Program-made: the position numbers and the translations under genes
Notes under the pieces: model-generated
The model's database searches: none
Seen by the model: the letters and a program-made list of their open reading frames with translations, nothing else
Told to the model about the DNA's origin: nothing
In this document: piece by piece, positions 51,123 through 59,281 of the stretch
Numbering within the stretch: the stretch's first letter is position 1
How the letters are laid out: every line of letters starts with the position of its first letter
From: Shinella sp. UYSO24
GTDB taxonomy: Bacteria; Pseudomonadota; Alphaproteobacteria; Rhizobiales; Rhizobiaceae
Assembly: GCA_902167985.1 (NCBI GenBank)
Contig: CABHNZ010000005.1
Span: forward strand, 62,001-126,000
DNA: 64,000 nt
Direction: 5' to 3'

Positions 51123-52880
51123 ATGGCAGATGGCGTTGCACAGGGTAACAGTCATGGCATCAGGCATGGCGTCAGGCACGGGAAAAGGCGCGTGAAAGGG
51201 CATGGCAGCGTGCCCGGTCCGGCCTCCGGTTTCGGCGGCAATGTCGCTCCCGATATGGCATCGACTGCCGGGCGTCGGATAGGGGCGATCCTGCCCGGCT
51301 GGAAGGCGGGGCTTCTCGCCCTGCCGGTGGCGCTCTATCCGATGCTGCATTCCTCGACGGCACTGGCGCAGTCGGCGCCGCTCGTCGATGTCTGCTCCGG
51401 TCTGAGCGTCGATCTTCCGGTTCTCCAGCCGGTGACATCCGGTCTTCTGTCGATCCTTGACCCGCTGACCAGCCTTCTCAATACCAATATCGTCGATCCT
51501 CTGAGCGGCCAGAATATCGGCGTCTCGGTTCTCGATACGAACGGGCAGGTGGTCAATACCGGCAATGGCTGCAACCTTGCGACGGATGGTGTCGCCATCG
51601 ATGCGCAGACGGGTCTGTCTGCCGGCGGTGGCCAGCTGAGTGGTCTTGGCGGTTCCGGCAATGGCGTTGCGACTGCGGGCGAAGTCAATTCGATCGCGCT
51701 CGGCAATAGTGCGACGACGGCTGCAAGTGCCGCCAATTCGGTGGCGCTTGGCCTTCGCGGTACGGTCACTGCCACCGATGGCGTGGCGCTTGGCCGCGAC
51801 GCCAATGTCAGCTCCACGGGTGGCGTGGCACTCGGTTCGGACTCGGTTGCAGACCGGGCCGGCATGAATGGCGCGACGGAAGCCTTTTCCGGCACGGCGG
51901 TCGCCTCCACGGCCGGCGCCATCTCGGTCGGCAGTACCGGCAATGAGCGGCAGATCACCAATGTCGCCGGTGGTACTGCCGATACGGATGCGGTCAATGT
52001 CCGCCAGCTGCGCGCCGTCAATGACGGGCTGCAGGGGCAGGTCGATACGGTCAACAACAATGTCAGCGTGCTGCAGCAGGATGTGACCACGATCTCCACC
52101 AGAGTGGACGGCATTTCGACACGGGTGGATGGCATGTCGGACAGTCTCGGCGGCGTTGCCACCGCGCTTGGCGGCGGCGCTTCCTTCGACAGCACGACGA
52201 ACACGTTTACCGGGCCGACCTACACATTGCGCGGCAACAGCTATACGGATGTCGGCACCGCTCTCCAGGCGCTGAATGGCGCAATCGGCGGGGCAGGCAC
52301 AAATGGTGCGGTGGCCGGCAACAATACGACCGGCCTTGCCGATGCGGAAGCGACGGGTTCTGATGCGACGGCCGTCGGTTATGGTGCCAGCGCCAGCCAC
52401 GCCAACAGCACGGCGGTCGGTACCGGCGCGCAGACGACGCGCGACAACCAGGTCGTCGTCGGTACCGCGTCGAACACCTATACATTGCCCGGCGTCACCT
52501 CGACGGCGAGCCGTGCGGCGCAATCGGGCGCGACACAGGTTCTGACCACCGATGCGGCCGGCAATATCGCCACTGCCGATGTCGATCTCAACCAGATGAA
52601 TTCCGACATTTCGAGCCTCAAGCGCTCGACCTCGGATCTGCGCAAGGAAAGCCGTCAGGGCATTGCCGCGGCCATGGCGATGAGTGCGGCACCGACGCCA
52701 TCGGCCCCCGGCAAGACGGCATGGGGCACCAATCTGGCGGCCTACAAGGGTGAGGTCGCCACCAGTTTCTCCGTCGCCCACATGTTCGACGCCGAATATC
52801 CGGTCGTAGTCAATGCCTCGGTCGGCTATGCGCCGGGCGGTCCGGCCGGCGTGCGGGTCGGCCTCAGCGGCGAGTTCTGA
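51123..52880 (+). CDS. Trimeric autotransporter adhesin (YadA-like)
   Basis: The surface protein of about 585 residues has a long N-terminal lead (about 60 polar residues rich in His, Gly and Arg) and then the membrane segment AGLLALPVALYPML, with a predicted signal cleavage after ALA in STALAQS. A passenger with YadA-head repeats (NSIALGN, NSVALGL, DGVALGR, GGVALGS) follows, then ITNVAGGTADTDAVNVRQL, the conserved neck. A coiled-coil stalk and a C-terminal membrane anchor (GIAAAMAMSAAP and VNASVGYAPGGPAGVRVGLSGEF) end it. I chose ATG 51123; a TTG at 51102 is possible. It is likely used in attachment to surfaces or host tissue. Confidence 0.9.
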   Translation: MADGVAQGNSHGIRHGVRHGKRRVKGHGSVPGPASGFGGNVAPDMASTAGRRIGAILPGWKAGLLALPVALYPMLHSSTALAQSAPLVDVCSGLSVDLPVLQPVTSGLLSILDPLTSLLNTNIVDPLSGQNIGVSVLDTNGQVVNTGNGCNLATDGVAIDAQTGLSAGGGQLSGLGGSGNGVATAGEVNSIALGNSATTAASAANSVALGLRGTVTATDGVALGRDANVSSTGGVALGSDSVADRAGMNGATEAFSGTAVASTAGAISVGSTGNERQITNVAGGTADTDAVNVRQLRAVNDGLQGQVDTVNNNVSVLQQDVTTISTRVDGISTRVDGMSDSLGGVATALGGGASFDSTTNTFTGPTYTLRGNSYTDVGTALQALNGAIGGAGTNGAVAGNNTTGLADAEATGSDATAVGYGASASHANSTAVGTGAQTTRDNQVVVGTASNTYTLPGVTSTASRAAQSGATQVLTTDAAGNIATADVDLNQMNSDISSLKRSTSDLRKESRQGIAAAMAMSAAPTPSAPGKTAWGTNLAAYKGEVATSFSVAHMFDAEYPVVVNASVGYAPGGPAGVRVGLSGEF

Positions 52881-52942
52881 GAGGGCTCGCGCATCCATTC
52901 AGCTTGCCCGGCAGACTTCCCCCGGCCTGCCGCGCATAGAAG

Positions 52943-52978
52943 CCACCCCGCGTTCCCCCCGCGGGGTGGTTCTTTTTT
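52943..52978 (+). terminator. Intrinsic terminator after the adhesin gene
   Basis: A 10-bp stem (CCACCCCGCG with CGCGGGGTGG) and a 7-nt loop are followed by TTCTTTTTT. It is a strong terminator 60 bp after the stop. Confidence 0.95.
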
Positions 52979-53625
52979 CAGGCCACCTTCCGTGGCTCTC
53001 CCGCCGATCCTGTTTCCTCTTTCGTTTCAAGGCGAAACCGGCATGCCGTCCGGATTGACCCGCCGTGGGGCGGATGATCGGCCGGTGGCTGCCCGGTCCA
53101 GAGGAGCGAGGCATTTTGCTAAAATATGAATCGAATCGCTGCCGCGGGTGGCCCGAGCGAGGGCGATCGGCGGGCCGAATTTACCATGTTGCACTGGCCT
53201 CGAAGCGATCGCCGGGGGCGGTCGGAATGCGATTTCATCGCCATGCCCCGATCAGGAATTGTGTCGGCGCATCGTGCTTCGCGAGCGTCGCGGCGGTGCA
53301 AAAACTCGCGGGACGCCTTGAATTGTGGGGTTTTTGTCGCTAAACAGCAACAGTCGGAGGGTTGACGTGACCAAATTGAGGCGTGCGGCTGACATGCCAT
53401 CGCCGCATTTTGGTTAAAGTTCTGACGGCATGCGCTTTTATGTGCACCACCGAAACCAAATCGGGGCGGCGTAAAGACATTGGTTACCATAATCGTTCAT
53501 TCTCATAGCCAGTCATACGACGGCAATGAGCAGCAGATCGCTGCGTTTGAATTCCGTCTTGGTCTGGCAGACGGCGTCGTTTCGATGGCGTTCGCCTCTG
53601 CGAATAACGGTTCGGGTAACGAGTA
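52979..53625. other. Long intergenic region
   Basis: Here are 647 bp without a credible gene. Small ORFs exist on both strands, but none has coding character plus a start signal. One short plus-strand ORF at 53367 (16 codons) has GGAGG before a GTG, but is too short to support. The region should contain the promoter of the DUF2778 gene. Confidence 0.5.
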
Positions 53626-55044
53626 ATGGCGCGTACGGTAGCAGCATATCCCAGCATGCAGGTCGCAAGACCGGCAGTCCGACGCAAGAAGTCGGGATCC
53701 CTTCTCCTCAATGTCACCATTGGTGTCGGGCTTGTCTCGGCGCTGCTCGTCGGTGCCTCGATGGTCACGATGGCCACCGCGGTGAAATCCGCTTCCAATG
53801 TCAGGTTCCAGACGGCGATCATCACGCAGCCGGTCGGTTTCGCTCACGCGAAACTGGCGAGCGATGCCAGCCGCGACCTCGACGTCTCGAAATTCTCGCG
53901 CCTTCCGGGCAGCGAAGACGCCCGTTCCAAGGGTGGACGCCTTGCCGGCGCCAATGTTTCGGCAATCGAGGCTGCCCGGCCGGATGCCGCAAGCGTCAGC
54001 GAGGCGCTGCATGCCGCGATGGCCGGTGCCGCCACCAAGGAACGCTCTTCGGAACAGTTCGCATCGCTGGCCAAGATCCGTCCCGATGAGGCTGCGATTC
54101 GCGCGGCTCTCGGTCCGGCCATGTCCAATCTCGTTGTCGTGGCGCCGAAGGCCGATGGCGCAGCCCTGCCGGATATCGCCCAGGAGGCCGTTGCCACCAC
54201 CAAGGTTGCCGACCTCAAGGATATGAAGCCCGTCGAGATGGCGGCCATCGACCAGTCTTCCGACGATGAAGACGACAGCGATGCGCTGGCCGAAATCGCC
54301 GATGCGCCGATCCCGACGCCGGCTCCGGCACAGCTTGCAGAAGCTGCACCGACCTATGATCTTCCGAAGGCCGGTCCGCTTCCGACCTTCCGTCCGGGTG
54401 CCGTGGCGATGGCTGATGCAGCCCCGACCAAGCCCGGCCGCGGCAACGGTCTTGCCGCTATCGCCGCCGTCGCGCCGCAGAAGGCCGATAGCGACGACGA
54501 CAAGCCGACGGCGCTTGCCTTTGCCCGTCCGGACAATCCGATGCGTGACGACGCGCCGCGTGCGGCTGCTCCGTCTGCGCCGAACTGGCCGGGTATCGGC
54601 ACCAAGGTTGCCGTCTTCGACATTTCCAACGGCGTCGTCTGGATGCCGGATGGCACGAAGCTCGAGGCGCATTCCGGCATCGGCAAGATGCGCGACGATC
54701 CGGACTATACGCATGTGAAAATGCGCGGCCCGACGCCTCCCGGCACCTACCGTCTGACAATGCGCGAATCTCTCTTCCACGGCGTTGCGGCCATCCGCCT
54801 CAACCCGATCGACGGCAAGGCGCCGCAGGGCCGCACCGGCCTGCTCGCCCATAGCTATCTCGTGCGCAGCCGGCTTGGCGATTCCCACGGCTGCGTGGCA
54901 TTCGCCAATTACGACAAGTTCCTCGCCGCCTTCCGCCGCGGTGAAGTCACGCACATGGTCATCGTTCCGAAATATGATGGCCGTCGCCCGGTCCAGAAGA
55001 ACAACAACTTCCTGGCCAAGCTTTTCGGCGGCAAGGACGCCTGA
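53626..55044 (+). CDS. DUF2778 (Tlde1-like) domain protein with membrane anchor
   Basis: The 472-residue protein has a basic cytoplasmic start, one membrane helix at about residues 28-48 (LNVTIGVGLVSALLVGASMV), a long low-complexity Ala/Asp/Pro linker, and a C-terminal domain of about 130 residues with the L,D-transpeptidase-like pattern: LLAHSYLVRSRLGDSHGCVAF, whose SHGC holds the candidate catalytic His/Cys. DUF2778 includes Tlde1, a peptidoglycan-acting toxin of type VI secretion, but no T6SS gene is nearby. This looks like a chromosomal, membrane-bound wall enzyme, with function inferred. There is no clear Shine-Dalgarno site. Confidence 0.82.
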   Translation: MARTVAAYPSMQVARPAVRRKKSGSLLLNVTIGVGLVSALLVGASMVTMATAVKSASNVRFQTAIITQPVGFAHAKLASDASRDLDVSKFSRLPGSEDARSKGGRLAGANVSAIEAARPDAASVSEALHAAMAGAATKERSSEQFASLAKIRPDEAAIRAALGPAMSNLVVVAPKADGAALPDIAQEAVATTKVADLKDMKPVEMAAIDQSSDDEDDSDALAEIADAPIPTPAPAQLAEAAPTYDLPKAGPLPTFRPGAVAMADAAPTKPGRGNGLAAIAAVAPQKADSDDDKPTALAFARPDNPMRDDAPRAAAPSAPNWPGIGTKVAVFDISNGVVWMPDGTKLEAHSGIGKMRDDPDYTHVKMRGPTPPGTYRLTMRESLFHGVAAIRLNPIDGKAPQGRTGLLAHSYLVRSRLGDSHGCVAFANYDKFLAAFRRGEVTHMVIVPKYDGRRPVQKNNNFLAKLFGGKDA

Positions 55045-55080
55045 TTGGAGCGCCGATCAGGCTCATCGGAACAGTCTCTT

Positions 55081-55103
55081 GAAAGGGCCCTCGTGGCCCT
55101 TTC
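55081..55103. terminator. Bidirectional terminator between DUF2778 and M20 genes
   Basis: A perfect 9-bp stem (GAAAGGGCC with GGCCCTTTC) with a 5-nt loop lies between the two convergent stops. The T-run is weak (GTCGTTT). Confidence 0.75.
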
Positions 55104-55109
55104 GTCGTT

Positions 55110-56297
55110 TCAACGGGGATGGTGGCCGAGAAGTTCCGTGGCCGCTGCGAGAAAAATGCCGGCGCCGATGCCGATCAGCGCGTCGGGGAAATCATAGCGC
55201 GGGTCATGCAGCGCCGGATGGTCCTTTCCGGCGCCGAGAAACAGCATGGCGGATTTCGAGACGGTGGCGAAACGGCCAAAATCCTCCGATGCCCGAAACG
55301 GCTGGCCGGGGGCATGCGGGATGCCCTCAGTCTCGAGTGCCCGGCGCAGGATCGCTGCCGCCTGCGGGTCGTTGATGCAATGGCCGAAGATGTCCGAATA
55401 GTCGATGGTAACGGCAAGCCCGTCAGCGGCTGCAGCCGTGCCGACCAGCGCTTCTGCGGTTTCGACGAGTGCTGCCATGTCGTCATCGGTCGAGGTGCGC
55501 AGCGTCGCCCAGATTTCCGCCGCGCCGGGCGCTATGCCGAAGGCTGCTTCGCCGATCCGCACATGGGTGATCGTGACACGGCGCAGATCGCCGTCTTCAA
55601 GAGTGCCGGCTGCAAGCCCGCCAAGGGCCGGCAGAAGTGCTGCGACGGCATTGACCGGCGACAGGCCTGTTTCGGGAGAGGCTGCATGCGCGGTGCAGCC
55701 CGACAGGGTGATCCGCATGCCGCGCGAGGCGCAATTGGCCGGGCCGTCCTTCAGCCAGACATGGCCGAGCGGCAGGCCGGGCATGTTGTGGAGCGAAAGG
55801 CTGTAATCGGGTCGCAGGGCGGCAAAGGCCGGGTCGGCCAGCACGGCCTTTGCGCCGGCGCCGGTTTCTTCCGCCGGCTGGAAGAGCAGGATCGCCCGGC
55901 CGCGTTGCGGCCTCTTTGCCCCGAAGCTGCGTCCCGTGGCGGCAAGGATCGCCATATGCCCGTCATGGCCGCACATGTGGCCCTTGCCGGCGACCTTCGA
56001 GCGGTAGGATGGTTCACCACGCTCCTCGATCGGCAGGGCATCGAGTTCGGCGCGGAACATGACGGTCGGGCCGGGCTTGCCGCTGTCATAGACGACCGCG
56101 AGGCCGGTGCCGCCGAGGCCGGTGACGATCTCATCCGGCCCGGTCTCGCGCATGAAACGCGCGACTTCGGCAGCCGTTGCCACTTCCTCGCCGGAGACTT
56201 CCGGCATGCCGTGCAGATGGTGTCGCCAGGCGGTGATCTCGGCAATGTCTTCCGGGGCAAGGGCGTGACGGGCTACAAGTGGTGAGCGGCTGGACAT
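55110..56297 (-). CDS. M20 family amidohydrolase/peptidase (hippurate hydrolase-like)
   Basis: The 395-residue protein has the M20D pattern: WRHHLHGMPEVSGEE, VMFRAELDALPIEE (catalytic Asp), GKGHMCGHDGHMAIL (metal-binding Cys-Gly-His), FQPAEETGAGAKAVL (catalytic Glu pair) and a late FRASEDFGRFA metal His/Asp region. It hydrolyses N-acyl amino acids, for example hippurate or IAA-amino-acid conjugates; the substrate is not predictable. GGAG lies before ATG 56297, the preferred start. It is convergent with the DUF2778 gene. Confidence 0.9.
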   Translation of the reverse strand: MSSRSPLVARHALAPEDIAEITAWRHHLHGMPEVSGEEVATAAEVARFMRETGPDEIVTGLGGTGLAVVYDSGKPGPTVMFRAELDALPIEERGEPSYRSKVAGKGHMCGHDGHMAILAATGRSFGAKRPQRGRAILLFQPAEETGAGAKAVLADPAFAALRPDYSLSLHNMPGLPLGHVWLKDGPANCASRGMRITLSGCTAHAASPETGLSPVNAVAALLPALGGLAAGTLEDGDLRRVTITHVRIGEAAFGIAPGAAEIWATLRTSTDDDMAALVETAEALVGTAAAADGLAVTIDYSDIFGHCINDPQAAAILRRALETEGIPHAPGQPFRASEDFGRFATVSKSAMLFLGAGKDHPALHDPRYDFPDALIGIGAGIFLAAATELLGHHPR

Positions 56298-56520
56298 GGA
56301 TATGAAACTCCGGGCGGATGGCGCCAGAAGAGGTAGACGTGCGGCCTGCCGCTGGCAATGCCTGTCGTCGGATGCAGGGTCGGCAGGAGGCAGGCTCTCG
56401 CCCCCCATTTCCACGCTCCCTATTCTCCCTTGCCCTTATTCCGTCATGTCCTGCGGCAAGGTTCGCAAGGTCCGCGACAGTATGGGCGGCCAAACTATGT
56501 CGATGAGTGAAATGGAGGGG

Positions 56521-57667
56521 ATGCCGATGCGGCTGTTCCGGTTTTTCTCAGTGCGTTTGCTGCCGAGCGTCTGCCTGTCGCTTCTGATTGCGACCGCGGG
56601 ACTTGGCCTGACTGTGCAGCCAGCCCTGTCTCAAGGGGAGGCAGAAGCCGCCAACACTGCCGCTGCTGCGGCTACGGCTACTGCTACTGGGCTGGCGCAG
56701 GTTTGCGGCGAGGAGAGAGGCGGGCCGTGCGACATGCTTCGGACCGGCACCATATCCGGGGGCTCTGCTGCTCCTGTGGCATCCCGACCGAAACTTTCTG
56801 CCTGTCTGCGCGGCAATGGCGATTTTCTCTCCGACAGCTGCCGCGAGGCCGTCGCCGCCTCGACGGGCGCGCAAGGGCGGCCGGGGCAGGCCTTGGCGCA
56901 GGCCCTTCCCAAGGGCACGAAGATCATCCGCGATATTGCCTATGGCAGTGATCCGGCCCAGACCTTTGACGTCTACCGTCCCGCCGATGCGCAGAAGGCG
57001 CCGGTGATCGTCATGCTGCATGGCGGCGGCTGGGCCTTCGGCTCGAAGGAGGCGGCAGGCGTGGTCAACAACAAGGTGCGGCATTTCCTGCCCAAGGGCT
57101 ATCTGTTCATCTCCGTCGAGACACGGCTTCTGCCGCAGGCCGATCCGCTTCAGCAGGCCGCCGATCTGGCGCAGGCATTGGCAAAGATCGAGGAGAAGGC
57201 CGCTTCCTTCGGCGCAGACCCCGGCCGGCTGGTACTGATCGGCCATTCCGCCGGGGCGCATCTGGCAGCGCTCGTCTCGGCCGATCCAGCCTATGCGAAA
57301 GCGGCCGGGACCAAGCCCTGGCTTGCGACGATCGCGCTCGACAGTGCTGCCTATGATATTGCGCCGCTGATGCGCGGCATGGTCGTGCCGCAGATCTATC
57401 GCGACGCCTTCGGCAGCGATCCGGATTTTGGGAAAGGGCGTCGCGACCCGGATGATTTCCGGCCGGGTGCCGAAAATGCTGCTGGTCTGCTCCAGCTTCC
57501 GGCGCTGGTCCTGCCGGCAGGCGGAGACGTTTTCACGCAGGACGCGCGGGCAGAGCGAGGTTCTGCCCGTCGATCTCAGGCACCGGCAGATCAATATCCA
57601 GCTCGGCGCCGACAATGATTATACCCAGAGCGTGGACGGGTTCCTGCAGTCGCTCGGCCTGCCGTGA
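56521..57667 (+). CDS. Secreted alpha/beta hydrolase (carboxylesterase family) (frameshifted)
   Basis: An N-terminal Sec signal (LLPSVCLSLLIATAGLGLTV, end near ALS) starts from ATG 56521 with GGAGGGG upstream. The hydrolase core has HGGGWAFGSKE (oxyanion) and GHSAGAHLAALVS, the nucleophile Ser. Two missing bases near 57428 and 57442 break the frame. Corrected, DFGKG reads DFWERASPTRMISG and the tail continues MLLVCSSFRRW, then VDLRHRQINIQLGADN (catalytic His region) to a stop at 57667. The repaired length is about 382 residues. The end then sits 2 bp from the convergent PLP gene, which supports the repair. The substrate is unknown. Confidence 0.85.
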
Positions 57668-57669
57668 GG

Positions 57670-59182
57670 TCAGGCGTGACGTCTGCTGACGCCGTTGATG
57701 AGGCGCGGCGTCAGCCCCTCTTTGAACGGCGCGCTCCAGCGCATCGATCAGGATGTGCATGTCTTCCTCCGTCGTGCGGTGGTTGACGAGCGCGCAGCGG
57801 ACGACGAGCTCGCCATCGATCGTCGTCCAGGACGGGGCGGCCGAGCCTTCTTCCTGTAGGTCGAGCACGATTTCGCGGACATAGGCGGAGGATTTTCCGC
57901 GAATGCCGAAGCAGACGATGTTGAGCGCCACCGGCGCTTTCAGCTCGAGGAGCGGATGGGCTGCGACAAGGCTTTCCAGATAGCGGGCGACGGTGCAGCT
58001 ATTGGCGATGGCAGCACCGATCTTTTCCGTGCCATGGGTGGACAGCGTCATCCATGTCTTCAAGGCGCGAAAGCCGCGAGACAGATCCGGGCCGAGATCG
58101 CAGGGCCATGTCTCGCCGGCGGCAAGGCCGCGATCGGAGCGCTGGAGATAGGCGGCGGGCTGGGCGAAGGTCTGTTCCTGGGCAGCCTGATCGCGGACCA
58201 GAAGGAAGCCGGCATCATAGGGAACCTGACCCCATTTGTGGAAGTCGAGCGCAATCGACTGCGAGCGCTCGATGCCGGCAAAGCGCGGGCGCAGATCGGC
58301 CGAGAGCACGGCGAGCGCGCCGATTGCACCATCGACATGGAACCAGAGCCCTTCTGCGGCGGCGATATCGGCGATTGCCGGCAGCGGATCGATGGCGCCG
58401 GTATTGACCGTGCCGGCGGTGCCGACGACGAGGAAGGGAAGAAGGCCGGCCCGACGATCCTCATCGATCAGCCGCTGCAACTGCGAGGGCAGCATACGGC
58501 CATCCGCATCAACGGCGACCAGCCTCAGATTGGCCGAGCCGATGCCGGAGAGCTGCATGGCCTGGGCGATGCAGCCATGCGCCTCGGCCGAGGTATAGGC
58601 GACAAGCTGGCGATCTGCGGCGCGCAGGCCGTCCGCGCGGCTCTCGACGCCGATCGCTTTCGTCTTGGCAATCGTGACGGCGAGGAAATTCGCCATGGAA
58701 GAGCCGGTGACGAAGAGGCCGCCTGCCTGATCTGCCTCATAGCCGAGCGCCTCTGCCATCCAGCGGGCGATCTGCTTTTCGACATCGATGCCGACGTGAT
58801 CGCGGCCGCCGCAATTCATGTTGAGCCCGGCGGCCACCATTTCCGCCACCATGCCGACCGGCGTGCCGCCGCCATGCACCCAGCCCATGAAGCGCGGATG
58901 CAGATTGCCGGTCGCATAGGGCATGATCGTGTCGCGGACGTCGGTGAGGACCGCACCGAGATCACGCGGGCCGGTGGGCTGCGGTTTATCGAAATTCCGA
59001 CGGTTCTCCTCCGGCTGCGGCCGCCAGACGGGCCCTTCACGCACCGACGCGACATGGGAGATCACGTCATCGAGCATCCGGTGCGCCTCTTCCCGGAAGG
59101 CCGCCCAATCGGTGGGGTCGAGATGGGCGGGCGTGTCAGAGGCGGGTTGCCGGGACGGCATGGGCGAAGCGGGCAGGGCCAT
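57670..59182 (-). CDS. PLP-dependent group II amino acid decarboxylase family (frameshifted at 3' end)
   Basis: The protein of about 504 residues has the group II decarboxylase signatures: HPRFMGWVHGGGTPVGM, SSMANFLAVTIAKT, TAGTVNTGAIDPLP, WFHVDGAIGALAVLS and the PLP Lys in ALDFHKWGQVPYD. It decarboxylates an aromatic amino acid or a related substrate. The frame as read runs on to 57533 and would overlap the hydrolase gene by 135 bp. If the GGGG run near 57716 is corrected (one base extra or two missing) the tail becomes LTPRLINGVSRRHA with a stop at 57670, leaving a 2-bp gap. I adopt the corrected end. Confidence 0.85.
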
Positions 59183-59281
59183 GGGATCTTCCGATGAACG
59201 AAGGTTTGCCCATGGTTCTGGAAGCGGTCGCTTGTGCGGGGCTGGAGATGCGATGTGTCTGAATGTGTCCGGTTGAGGGTG

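Noticed and set aside
53367-53417. 16-codon ORF with GGAGG before a GTG start
   Set aside because: Too short to tell from chance, and there is no evidence of conservation from one sequence.
53626-55044. Type VI effector module
   Set aside because: No PAAR, VgrG, adaptor or immunity gene is next to the DUF2778 gene, and it has its own membrane anchor.
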